A stretch of 8,382 nt of DNA, taken from positions 1-8,382 of the forward strand of contig JAMOMT010000136.1 in NCBI GenBank assembly GCA_027066965.1, written 5' to 3'. A program made the translations under genes and the position numbers. Under the pieces are notes generated by a model that ran no database searches, had not been told where the DNA came from, and saw only the letters and a list, made by a program, of their open reading frames with translations. This stretch comes from Archaeoglobaceae archaeon. GTDB lineage: Archaea; Halobacteriota; Archaeoglobi; Archaeoglobales; Archaeoglobaceae. Position 1 is the first letter of the stretch; each line of letters begins with the position of its first letter. This document shows positions 1-6,249 of the stretch, piece by piece.

Positions 1-824
1 GAGGTGATCAGAATCTCCTTCTCAGCTTTCCCGAACATTTCCCTTATCGTGGATACTATGTTGCCCCCCCACGGAGTGCTGAAAAGCACTTTCATCTTCC
101 TAAACTTCTTCTCAGAGCGGTAGTTGAGGTAAAATAACGCAAGAAACGCTGCAAAGATTATAATTGCAGCTGTAACGTCTATTGCCATCAGATTTGGAAT
201 CCTCTGGAACTGAACGAAAGCGACAACTTGAGACGTTGGATTTATGTAGTTCCACTCTATCTTTTCCACGCTGTTAAAGCCGTTGTAGTATATCTGGGAG
301 TTAGAGCTCACAGACGTTACCCTGTACGCAAAGAGGAACTCCTGCGGGAAGGAAACGGATATCTTTATCGAGTCAACCGGAATACCGAAGCTGTTGAAGT
401 AGTTCGGGTACTCTACAGCCGTGAACCTGTAAACCCCGTTACCCATGTAGTCTATGAACCCGTGGACATTTCCCTCCACTATTACCCTGTACTTCTCGAA
501 TGGGGAGAGAGTTTTGGATATTCTAAGGAGAAGGACTTTTTCGTTTCCGATCTTTTTCACCGTATAGCTTACGTAACCCATCGGCACATCCTTGACTGTG
601 AAGTTCTGAAGGAATAGAGACAGCGGAATTTCGAGGTTTAGAGTTGTCGTGTTCTTGCCAGTGTTTTTAAACGTGAGGGTGAACGTGTCCCTTATCGTGT
701 TTGAGGAGAGTATAGTGTAATCGGCACTTACCCCCACCACCACTCTCGCTGAACAGGGGTAAGCAGAGACAGCGAGTAAGATTAGGATGAAGATCAGGAT
801 CTTTTTAGATGTCACGCTCGACAC
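1..824 (-). CDS. Membrane-anchored protein with ectodomain and start of a PLD/TrmB-C-like cytoplasmic domain (3' partial)
   Basis: I read 274 codons from a GTG at 824; the gene runs off the window before any stop. An in-frame TAG lies at 861-863, so the only good starts are the GTGs at 824 and 815. Residues 7-26 are a hydrophobic signal peptide (KKILIFILILLAVSAYPCSA). Residues 27-212 are beta-rich with several possible N-glycosylation sites and many Tyr, Val and Ser, like archaeal surface domains. Residues 216-234 form one TM helix, followed by a basic stop-transfer stretch (YRSEKKFRKMK), so the C-terminus should be cytoplasmic. The visible end, 246-274, pairs a beta strand (KVLFSTPWGGN) with an amphipathic helix leading to KAEKEILIT, the pattern that opens the PLD-like C-terminal domain of TrmB-type regulators. 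That domain call is by eye and incomplete. Function is unknown. The gene lies alone on its strand downstream of the methyltransferase. Confidence 0.75.
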   Translation of the reverse strand, partial: MSSVTSKKILIFILILLAVSAYPCSARVVVGVSADYTILSSNTIRDTFTLTFKNTGKNTTTLNLEIPLSLFLQNFTVKDVPMGYVSYTVKKIGNEKVLLLRISKTLSPFEKYRVIVEGNVHGFIDYMGNGVYRFTAVEYPNYFNSFGIPVDSIKISVSFPQEFLFAYRVTSVSSNSQIYYNGFNSVEKIEWNYINPTSQVVAFVQFQRIPNLMAIDVTAAIIIFAAFLALFYLNYRSEKKFRKMKVLFSTPWGGNIVSTIREMFGKAEKEILIT

Positions 825-920
825 AGCGACTGTCGAACCCCCGAACTTTTTAGCTTTTTCCTAGTATTGTTATCGAACTATTGTTATTCGCCAGCCAGAG
901 TACCTCGATCATCTAAAAAG
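825..920 (-). promoter_or_regulatory. Intergenic control region of the membrane-protein gene, with tandem 9-bp repeats
   Basis: This short gap between the methyltransferase stop and the membrane-protein start holds two exact copies of TATTGTTAT on the plus strand (865-873 and 879-887), spaced 14 bp start to start and each followed by a CG-containing tail. Read on the minus strand they lie 40-65 nt upstream of the GTG start, where an operator or upstream activating site could sit. No convincing TTTAAA-type TATA box is at -26. A T5 run right after the methyltransferase stop (about 914-918) may help end that transcript. Confidence 0.35.
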
Positions 921-1457
921 CTATAGACGACTGCCAAACAGTACGTAGTGGCATGGATATAGGTCTATTCTCTCGAAATCAAAGCAGTTGAACAGGTCAA
1001 TTACTTCTTCCTCTTCGAGCCTGTGAGAGTCTGGAGGGCCAGCCTTCTGACACACTCCCTTTTTCCACTCCACGACAACTACGTGCTCACTCTTCTCGCA
1101 GCACCACTTCGCGTACTCCTCCCTACAGGAGATCTCGTGAAGGGAATCTGCAAAAAGCGTGAGGTCAACGTCAAAGTCAATTAGAGGAGGCTTTTCCGAG
1201 ATTATGATTCCAACGTTCTTCAAACCCTTTGAGGAAAGAATTCTTGCGAGTTTCTCGCTTCTCTCTACGGCGTAAACTTTCTCAAACAGCTTGGACAGTT
1301 CAGCCGTGAAGTAGCCAGTCCCAGCTCCAACATCGAAAGCGACGTTTCTCTTTTTAACTCTTCTCTTGATTTCCTCCGTAAGTCTTTCGGGAGGTTCACT
1401 CTTTTTCCTCCCCTCGCTTTCGAGCACGTGCCACATGTCCTCTGGGAAAACGTGCAC
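921..1457 (-). CDS. Class I SAM-dependent methyltransferase (UbiE-like superfamily)
   Basis: A small Rossmann-fold methyltransferase of 178 residues. Motif I (FDVGAGTGYF, residues 41-50) is the SAM-binding glycine loop; the acidic end of strand beta-2 is VYAVERS with E65; LFADSLHEI (101-109) is the motif IV region and VVVVEWK (126-132) strand beta-5. The later GPPDSHRLEEEEV (140-152) matches a pattern seen in small archaeal UbiE-like enzymes. The substrate cannot be told from sequence. The frame is open up to a TTG at 1478, but I chose the GTG at 1457: the protein then begins M-HVFPEDMWHVLESEGRKK, the usual start of this family, and the GTG lies about 26 nt from the TTTAAA box at 1481-1486, as expected for a leaderless mRNA. 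It is cysteine-rich near residues 111-136 for its size. It diverges from the site-2 protease gene. Confidence 0.85.
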   Translation of the reverse strand: MHVFPEDMWHVLESEGRKKSEPPERLTEEIKRRVKKRNVAFDVGAGTGYFTAELSKLFEKVYAVERSEKLARILSSKGLKNVGIIISEKPPLIDFDVDLTLFADSLHEISCREEYAKWCCEKSEHVVVVEWKKGVCQKAGPPDSHRLEEEEVIDLFNCFDFERIDLYPCHYVLFGSRL

Positions 1458-1480
1458 GTTATACGATTCATCCGGCAAAC

Positions 1481-1486
1481 TTTAAA
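1481..1486. promoter_or_regulatory. Palindromic TTTAAA box shared by two divergent leaderless genes
   Basis: TTTAAA is self-complementary and is flanked by A-rich, BRE-like sequence on both strands (CAAAC before it on plus, CAAAGA before it on minus). Its centre is 25.5 nt from the ATG of the plus-strand protease (1509) and 26.5 nt from the GTG of the minus-strand methyltransferase (1457). Archaeal TATA boxes lie about 26 nt from the transcription start, so one box fits both genes and both transcripts would begin at or next to the start codon. No other TATA-like sequence lies at the right distance for either gene. The spacing is seen; the two-way use is inferred. Confidence 0.65.
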
Positions 1487-1508
1487 TCTTTGGTTCTCTA
1501 CCAGATTC

Positions 1509-2645
1509 ATGAGTCAGTCGTTCAGGATATGCAGAATACGTGGAATAGACGTTAAAGTGCACTTCAGCCTGATGTTCGTGCTCGCGTTTCTCATCTACGC
1601 CTTTTACATCATGCCACCGCCTTACGGCTACGCGGACTTTTCTCCCAGCCTTAGGCTTGCCATGTCCGTTCTGACCACGATAGTCTTCTTCGCCTGCATA
1701 CTCTTCCACGAGCTGTGTCACTCTTATTTCGCGTTGAAGTTCGGCTCCAGAGTCAGGGGAATAGTGCTCTTCATATTCGGAGGCGTTTCGCTGATAGATG
1801 AGATACCCAAAGAGCCGAAGAAGGAATTTGTCATGGCAATAGCCGGTCCGGCTGGTAGCTTTTTGCTTGCAGCACTTAGTTACGTTCTAATGGTTTCAAT
1901 TCCCATTCCACCTCTCCAGAGGTTTTTCTTCATAATGTGGTACTTCAACGCTATACTTGGGGCGTTTAACCTTATTCCAGCGTTTCCCATGGACGGAGGA
2001 AGAGTTCTCAGGAGCTTTCTCGCCCAGAGAATGGGTTACGTGAAGGCTACGAGAGTTGCCGCTGAAGTAGGTAGGTTCATGGCGATAACGATGGCTCTTT
2101 TTGGGTTTGTCTCGATGAACATCTGGCTTATACTCATAGCCCTCTTCGTTTATCTTGGAGCTGGAGAAGAGGAAAGGCATGTAACGATAGAAGGGATACT
2201 CAACAGGTTTAGGATAGCAGACATAATGACTCCAAATCCAATATGCGTTACTCCAGAAACGCCGAGAGAGAAAGTCGTGGAGCTCATGCTGAAGTACAAG
2301 CACCTAGGCTATCCAGTAGTCGACGAGCTTGGAAAACTCGTGGGAATAGTCACGCTGAAGGACCTGATAGAGAAGCCGGGAGAGACTGTAGGAGACATTA
2401 TGTCGAGAAAAGTCGTGGCGGTAACTCCATACGCGAGTGCTGACAGGGTTCTTAGGTTGATGACGGAGAAGGGTATAGGCAGAGTGCCGGTCGTTGACGA
2501 GAGCGGGAGAGTTATCGGAATAGTCACGAGGAGTGACGTAATGAGGGTAACCGAAATAGTCGAGGTGATAGAGAACTACTCAAAGCTTTACGGGCACAGG
2601 CACGCTGAGGAGCACTACAGTCCCGGAAATTATCAAAGCTGCTGA
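1509..2645 (+). CDS. Site-2 protease (M50 family zinc metalloprotease) with two C-terminal CBS domains
   Basis: A 378-residue intramembrane metalloprotease. The zinc motif HExxH is HELCH at residues 67-71 in a TM helix, and the third ligand is D162 in NLIPAFPMDGG (154-164), the conserved S2P asparagine/NPDG region. Several hydrophobic helices cover roughly 17-36, 52-76, 104-131, 137-156 and 190-218. Two CBS domains follow (about 234-290 and 294-350), each with the IADIMTPNP / VGDIMSRKV opening and a GIVT ending; such pairs usually bind adenine nucleotides and could gate activity. The layout matches the archaeal CBS-bearing S2P group, which includes the structurally studied Methanocaldococcus enzyme. 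Its target is unknown; S2Ps typically cut membrane-bound regulators. An upstream in-frame ATG at 1428 lies inside the methyltransferase gene; I prefer 1509 because the TTTAAA box sits 26 nt before it. A His-rich tail (residues 363-369) is encoded in the overlap with the convergent EamA gene. Confidence 0.92.
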   Translation: MSQSFRICRIRGIDVKVHFSLMFVLAFLIYAFYIMPPPYGYADFSPSLRLAMSVLTTIVFFACILFHELCHSYFALKFGSRVRGIVLFIFGGVSLIDEIPKEPKKEFVMAIAGPAGSFLLAALSYVLMVSIPIPPLQRFFFIMWYFNAILGAFNLIPAFPMDGGRVLRSFLAQRMGYVKATRVAAEVGRFMAITMALFGFVSMNIWLILIALFVYLGAGEEERHVTIEGILNRFRIADIMTPNPICVTPETPREKVVELMLKYKHLGYPVVDELGKLVGIVTLKDLIEKPGETVGDIMSRKVVAVTPYASADRVLRLMTEKGIGRVPVVDESGRVIGIVTRSDVMRVTEIVEVIENYSKLYGHRHAEEHYSPGNYQSC

Positions 2646-3536
2646 AGCGAAGAACCTGAGGCTGAATACCTCAGCCTTCTTTACGAATATTCCCGAGAGA
2701 GCGTAGGTAAAGAGGGGATACATACTCACAAAGGTCTCCACCAAGCAGACTCCGCAGTAAGAGAGGGCAACGTATCTTAGCAGGTGACCGAAACCAACGA
2801 ATGTTCCTCCAGCAACGAAGGGTAAGTAGTTCTCGAGTCCTTTTTTAAACTCTTCTCGCTTTTCTCTATCCTCGACTTCTTTCAGTGCTCGCCAGGGACG
2901 GCAAAAAACACCTCTCAAAGCATAAAAGAAGACGTAAAAAGCAAGAAGAGATGAGACATACCCCACAGCAGTTCCAATCACAGCACTTTCAACTCCAGGA
3001 AAAGTCTTCATTCCTTCCCTCGCAAACACGGAAGCGAGAGCTGTCAAAAATCCCGTAGAGAGACCGAGAACTATCCCGTAAACGTCAAAAACCACGTGAA
3101 AGGTGAGAACAAACACTCCCGCAAAAACGAGAACTGCAGCCAGAGCGAGTTTAGGCCCAACGGTTTCTCCAAGCAAAAGGTAACCAAGGATAGCTGCAAA
3201 AAATATCCTCGTGGTGGCGAGAGTTGCGGCAACATTCGCTCCCAGCCTGCTTATGCACTGATAAAAAACTGTTCTTGCGAGAAAGAAGTGCAAAAGTCCA
3301 GCGACGATCATGAGCAGGAGGAAATCCGAAAACTTTCCGGAAAAGTGATAGCCCCAGAAGCTATCCTGGAGTAAAAACACAAACGAGATGACGGAGAACA
3401 TCACTGCCGTCGTGGCTATGCTGACGAAGGTTCCTTTGAGCGTGTCAGCTTTTAGAGTTCCTTTCCTCACCGAAATCTGGTGCATACTGAAAAGCAGAGC
3501 CACGCTCAGAAGCCAGAAGTCAGCTACGACAATCAC
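2580..3536 (-). CDS. EamA-family (DMT superfamily) transporter, last gene of the homocysteine operon
   Basis: A 318-residue integral membrane protein with about ten hydrophobic segments in two EamA repeats (about 5-145 and 153-315). The hallmark helix and loop RIFFAAILGYLLLGETVGP is at 110-128 and is followed by the classic AAVLVFAGVFVL segment. A charged cytoplasmic-type insert (about 207-235, ending EDREKREEFKKG) separates helices in the second half. Family members export or exchange amino acids, metabolites or nucleotide sugars; the substrate here cannot be read from sequence. The start is a GTG at 3536 whose first bases overlap the TGA of the upstream UPF0280 gene (GTGA, 4-nt overlap), so translation is probably coupled. 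This ties it to the sulfur-assimilation genes and suggests a link to homocysteine, methionine, a precursor or a sulfur compound, which is inference only. Its last 22 codons, including the end of the final helix, overlap the protease gene on the other strand. Confidence 0.88.
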   Translation of the reverse strand: MIVVADFWLLSVALLFSMHQISVRKGTLKADTLKGTFVSIATTAVMFSVISFVFLLQDSFWGYHFSGKFSDFLLLMIVAGLLHFFLARTVFYQCISRLGANVAATLATTRIFFAAILGYLLLGETVGPKLALAAVLVFAGVFVLTFHVVFDVYGIVLGLSTGFLTALASVFAREGMKTFPGVESAVIGTAVGYVSSLLAFYVFFYALRGVFCRPWRALKEVEDREKREEFKKGLENYLPFVAGGTFVGFGHLLRYVALSYCGVCLVETFVSMYPLFTYALSGIFVKKAEVFSLRFFASAALIISGTVVLLSVPVPVKL

Positions 3537-4243
3537 CGGGTGATCAGCCTCTCGTCGAAGTTCGCTTTAACAAGCTTCACTTCCCCAGCAACACCGACAT
3601 ACCCGTCCTTCAGTACTACTGCTCCATCGATATACCTCTTCGCCCTTCTCCAGAAGTGCCTGAGAGCTTCTTCGATCTCTTTCGCCCCGTAGCTCGGCTT
3701 TATCTCGTTCCCGAGAGCAGTTGCAAAGGAGTCGGCAACGAATCCGTCTTCAGCGAGGATAACAGCGGCGTCGCAGTCACCAAAGCTTATCGAGTGTCCG
3801 TACCTGCCGCTCGAGGTGCACACGGAATAAACTTTCTCACGATCGAACTCCAGCTTAACTCCGAGCTCAGAGGGAAATATCCCGGCTATCAGCCTGTCGC
3901 ACCTCATAACTATGTCTCCTCCGTTGTCGATTACCACCCTTCCCTCGAACCTCTCCACAGCGTACTGAGCGATTCCACCAGCTACCGCGGCCATCGGACC
4001 AACTCCTGCAAGTTTTGAGGCTTCGCACATTCGCCTTGGCACCTCTTGTTTAGGCCATAGCTCTTCCGGCAGTGGCTCGAGACTCGAGTAGAAGAGAGGC
4101 TCCTTCGCTATAGCTCTTTCCACCTGAGCTCTCGCTTCGAGAACGTTTTTAACAACTTTTTCGTAGGAATTCTCGTCTTCCACGAGCACGGTAATGGATG
4201 TCTGCAGGTGTTTGAACCTAAACCTCCTGAAGTTTGGCCTCAT
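3533..4243 (-). CDS. UPF0280 / COG2122 family protein (ApbE-like), homocysteine biosynthesis accessory
   Basis: A 236-residue soluble protein of the UPF0280 family, related in fold to ApbE flavin transferases. Visible conserved blocks are AGVGPMAAVAGGIAQ (79-93), VIDNGGD (104-110), CTSSGRYGHS (142-151), GDCDAAVILAEDG (155-167) and ADSFATALGN (170-179), which parallel the GGD, TSG and ADalaTAL motifs of ApbE. In Methanosarcina, a COG2122 protein was implicated together with COG1900 and a ferredoxin in homocysteine formation from sulfide; its exact step is not settled to my knowledge. The frame is open further upstream to 4348 inside the ferredoxin gene, but family members begin with a short Arg/Phe-rich strand, matching MRPNFRRFRF from the ATG at 4243. 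That leaves 41 nt after the ferredoxin stop. No strong Shine-Dalgarno precedes it, so the start is less certain than the identity. The 3' end overlaps the EamA start by 4 nt. Confidence 0.88.
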   Translation of the reverse strand: MRPNFRRFRFKHLQTSITVLVEDENSYEKVVKNVLEARAQVERAIAKEPLFYSSLEPLPEELWPKQEVPRRMCEASKLAGVGPMAAVAGGIAQYAVERFEGRVVIDNGGDIVMRCDRLIAGIFPSELGVKLEFDREKVYSVCTSSGRYGHSISFGDCDAAVILAEDGFVADSFATALGNEIKPSYGAKEIEEALRHFWRRAKRYIDGAVVLKDGYVGVAGEVKLVKANFDERLITR

Positions 4244-4284
4244 GGTTCGCTGATCAAAGAACAAATACCAGAAGTTACTAGAAG

Positions 4285-4665
4285 TCAGACAGGAAGGCTC
4301 AGAGCTCTTACCGGACAGACATTCACGCAGTTTCCGCAGAGCACGCACTTGTCAAGAAACTCTATTCTCCCATCCTCCTCAACAACTATCGCTTCAACCG
4401 GGCATATGCTTACGCACGCACCACAATGAACGCATTCCTCACTTCTCTCGACTTTCTTCTCAAGCCTGCACACCTCCACCCCGAGCTCCCTAAAAGCGTT
4501 CTCGACTTTGTCAGCTACTTCGTCATCCACCTCAACTATAAGCTCTCCTCTCCTCGGCCCCACCTCAGCACGTATTATGTTAACGAGGGCAGAGGTTTTC
4601 AGAGTCACCATGGATATTACAGGCTTCTTCACAGCTTTCGAGTCAAACTTCAGCCTGAAAAGCAT
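4285..4665 (-). CDS. NIL-domain ferredoxin, 2[4Fe-4S], partner of the COG1900 homocysteine protein
   Basis: A 126-residue protein with an N-terminal NIL (ACT-like) domain at about 1-72 and a two-cluster ferredoxin domain. Cluster motifs are C78-x2-C81-x2-C84-x3-C88-P and C107-x2-C110-x2-C113-x3-C117-P, complete for two [4Fe-4S] centres. NIL domains also occur in the MetN methionine-import ATPase, where they sense methionine, and in this ferredoxin family encoded beside COG1900. The likely role is to carry electrons or sulfur for making homocysteine from aspartate semialdehyde and sulfide. A GTG at 4674 overlaps the upstream stop, but I chose the ATG at 4665: it gives the usual short start MLFRLKF and is preceded by a full GAGGTGAT ribosome site at a 4-nt distance. 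Confidence 0.93.
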   Translation of the reverse strand: MLFRLKFDSKAVKKPVISMVTLKTSALVNIIRAEVGPRRGELIVEVDDEVADKVENAFRELGVEVCRLEKKVERSEECVHCGACVSICPVEAIVVEEDGRIEFLDKCVLCGNCVNVCPVRALSLPV

Positions 4666-4669
4666 CAGA

Positions 4670-4677
4670 ATCACCTC
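4670..4677 (-). promoter_or_regulatory. Strong Shine-Dalgarno GAGGTGAT overlapping the COG1900 stop codon
   Basis: On the minus strand GAGGTGAT ends 4 nt before the ATG at 4665 and closely matches the complement of the archaeal 16S 3' end. It contains the TGA stop of the upstream COG1900 gene (4671-4673), so termination and re-initiation occur at the same place. It decides the ferredoxin start. Confidence 0.8.
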
Positions 4678-6167
4678 ACCAGCAGCTTGCTCAGATCCTC
4701 ACTAGTCACGATTCCAAGAACCTTCCCACTCCCGTCAACCACTGGTAAAGCTGAGATGTCGTAGGATTCCATCTTCCTCGCTGCGACCTCAACCGCTTCG
4801 TTAGGATGCGTCGTTATTACTTTCCTAGTCATTATCTCTCCAACCCTACCAGTTTTTCCAGAGGCAACTGCTTTGGCTATGTCCCAAGACGTTATTATTC
4901 CAACCAACCTTCCTTCCCCGTCAACGACCGGAAGGTGGTTAAGCCCCTTCTCTATCATAAGTCTTGCTGCCGTCCTCACGTCGGTTTCAGGACTTACAGT
5001 AACCGCTTTATTCATAACGCTCTTTACAAGCTTCGTTGCAACCCTCAGAGGTTTCATCGGCTCTCCTTCTTTTAGCCTCTCAACCGGTTCCGTCAGCAAG
5101 AAGTCGCCTCTCAGAATCATTTCCCTGAGTTCTTCCATCACTCTCCTTGCCAGATAAACGCTCGACAGTGGGGAGACTCTAACCTCCTCTCCGTTTATTT
5201 CGACCTTTCCGCTCTTCAGTTCGGCGTAAGTGACCTCTCTGATTACAGGCCTATCTCTCCTCTGAATCCCAAAATCTATGATCTTCGTCTTTATGTCCTC
5301 ATCTCTCACCGCAAGAGCCCTTGCCATCTCAACATCTAGAACGGGAATTGGCACACCAATGCCTACGAACATCGTAACGCCGTAGCCCGGCATGTAAGCT
5401 GCTCTCATGAACTCCGGTTTCATCTCTTTAAGAGGTCCCTTAACCATGAGAGTGGCATACCCTGGGCAGTGCTGGGTTCCGTGCCCTACAACGAAGCCCT
5501 TAGCTCCACAGAGAAAGATCCTAGTTCCAACCCCTATCGTCCTGAAATCGGGATCGTTTATCAAGGGAGAAATCTCACCACACCCGGCAAAGCTGACGTT
5601 GCCAAAGTTCGGGAGGAGAGTCCCCATGTAAGTCCTCAGAACCCTACTGGAAGAGTTCGTTGCAGCGTTGTACCTCTGGTAGGCGTTCCTCGGATTGACC
5701 ATCTCCGCAAAGTTCAGGTCTTCGAGAGTTATTACTGTCCTAACTTCCTTCTCAGGGTAGCAGTCTGTCCCTCTTGAAACGGCCCTCAGCTCTACCTCCT
5801 CTCCCCTAACGAGCTCCTGTATTACGTGAGCCCCACCATACTCCTGACTCTTCTCAGACTGCTGGGTTGCACCCAGATAAGCATCAACTGCAGCTATGCC
5901 TGTGTAAGCCTCGACATCGTTGAGCCAGACCTTCTGCATCCTTATTGGAGGATCTGAGTGTCCAAAATTGAGAAACACACCGGTAGAGCACATCGCACCA
6001 AAAGTGCCAGTCGTTACGACATCAACTTCCTCAGCAGCTTTTTCAGCCCCAAGCTCCTCAACTATTTTTTTCATCTCCTCCGCCGTAACGACGCAGACGT
6101 TGCCTTCTCTAATTTTCTCGTTGATTTCAGCCACGGTTTTGACTCTTTCAGCCGTATCGCCTTTCAC
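4671..6167 (-). CDS. COG1900 (DUF39) homocysteine biosynthesis protein with tandem CBS domains
   Basis: A 498-residue protein with a COG1900 core (about 1-375) and two CBS domains (about 384-435 and 443-495, with VVDGEGRLVGIITSWDI and VVDGSGKVLGIVTSEDL). The family was shown in methanogens to be needed for homocysteine synthesis from aspartate semialdehyde and sulfide. Its two key cysteines, recalled as C54 and C131 in the Methanosarcina protein, correspond to C60 in GTFGAMCSTG and C136 in SRGTDCYP. Other conserved-looking blocks are GGAHVIQELVRG (111-122), NPRNAYQRYNAATN (158-171), FAGCGEISPL (193-202) and GAKGFVVGHGTQHCPGY (221-237). The CBS pair may sense ATP, AMP or SAM. The start is a GTG at 6167, the only in-frame start after the stop at 6192-6194; a TATA box centred 26 nt upstream predicts a leaderless mRNA. 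It is the first gene of a four-gene operon. Confidence 0.94.
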   Translation of the reverse strand: MKGDTAERVKTVAEINEKIREGNVCVVTAEEMKKIVEELGAEKAAEEVDVVTTGTFGAMCSTGVFLNFGHSDPPIRMQKVWLNDVEAYTGIAAVDAYLGATQQSEKSQEYGGAHVIQELVRGEEVELRAVSRGTDCYPEKEVRTVITLEDLNFAEMVNPRNAYQRYNAATNSSSRVLRTYMGTLLPNFGNVSFAGCGEISPLINDPDFRTIGVGTRIFLCGAKGFVVGHGTQHCPGYATLMVKGPLKEMKPEFMRAAYMPGYGVTMFVGIGVPIPVLDVEMARALAVRDEDIKTKIIDFGIQRRDRPVIREVTYAELKSGKVEINGEEVRVSPLSSVYLARRVMEELREMILRGDFLLTEPVERLKEGEPMKPLRVATKLVKSVMNKAVTVSPETDVRTAARLMIEKGLNHLPVVDGEGRLVGIITSWDIAKAVASGKTGRVGEIMTRKVITTHPNEAVEVAARKMESYDISALPVVDGSGKVLGIVTSEDLSKLLVR

Positions 6168-6182
6168 AGCTAAGAGCGTGTA

Positions 6183-6198
6183 GAACAGTATTTAAATA
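6183..6198 (-). promoter_or_regulatory. TATA box and start-side element of the homocysteine operon promoter
   Basis: TATTTAAATA (6189-6198), itself palindromic, is centred 26-27 nt before the GTG at 6167, with an A-rich BRE-like GGAAA stretch just upstream on the minus strand. The segment GAACAGTATTTAA (plus strand, 6183-6195) recurs exactly at 6469-6481 in the promoter of the neighbouring small gene, covering the TATA box and about 7 nt downstream of it. Confidence 0.7.
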
Positions 6199-6210
6199 TT
6201 TCCAAGCGGA

Positions 6211-6229
6211 ATATTACAATTCGTAATAT
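6211..6229. promoter_or_regulatory. Perfect 7-5-7 inverted repeat (ATATTAC-N5-GTAATAT), candidate operator
   Basis: Arms at 6211-6217 and 6223-6229 are exact complements around the spacer AATTC. The repeat lies 12 bp upstream of the TATA box of the COG1900 gene, centred about 53 bp before the predicted transcription start, a usual place for archaeal activator or regulator sites. The AT-rich arms and lack of a following T-run argue against a terminator. A half-site with spacer, TTACAATTC, recurs at 6528-6536 upstream of the RHH-like gene. The binding protein is unknown. Confidence 0.5.
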
Positions 6230-6235
6230 CAGGTG

Positions 6236-6246
6236 AAAAAATAAAA
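6236..6246 (-). terminator. T-rich tract after the small RHH-like gene
   Basis: On the minus strand TTTTATTTTTT begins 3 nt after the TAG stop of the 63-residue gene. Archaeal intrinsic termination needs only such T-rich tracts, without a hairpin. It suggests the small gene and the homocysteine operon are separate transcripts, which agrees with the operon having its own TATA box. Confidence 0.5.
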
Positions 6247-6249
6247 GTC

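Noticed and set aside
64..70. Seven-C run (and the seven-G run at 8344-8350) as possible frameshift sites or sequencing errors
   Set aside because: Both reading frames stay open and give sensible protein on each side (STPWGGN; VIIPPNYGH), so no frame break is supported.
228..617. Plus-strand open frame of 129 codons
   Set aside because: It is the antisense shadow of the signal-peptide membrane-protein gene and shows no recognisable domain.
1428..1508. 27-residue N-terminal extension of the site-2 protease
   Set aside because: It would overlap the methyltransferase gene and lie upstream of the TTTAAA box that fits the ATG at 1509; it does not look like an M50 N-terminus.
4244..4348. 35-residue N-terminal extension of the UPF0280 protein
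   Set aside because: It overlaps the end of the ferredoxin gene and lacks family similarity; MRPNFRRFRF at 4243 is the expected start.
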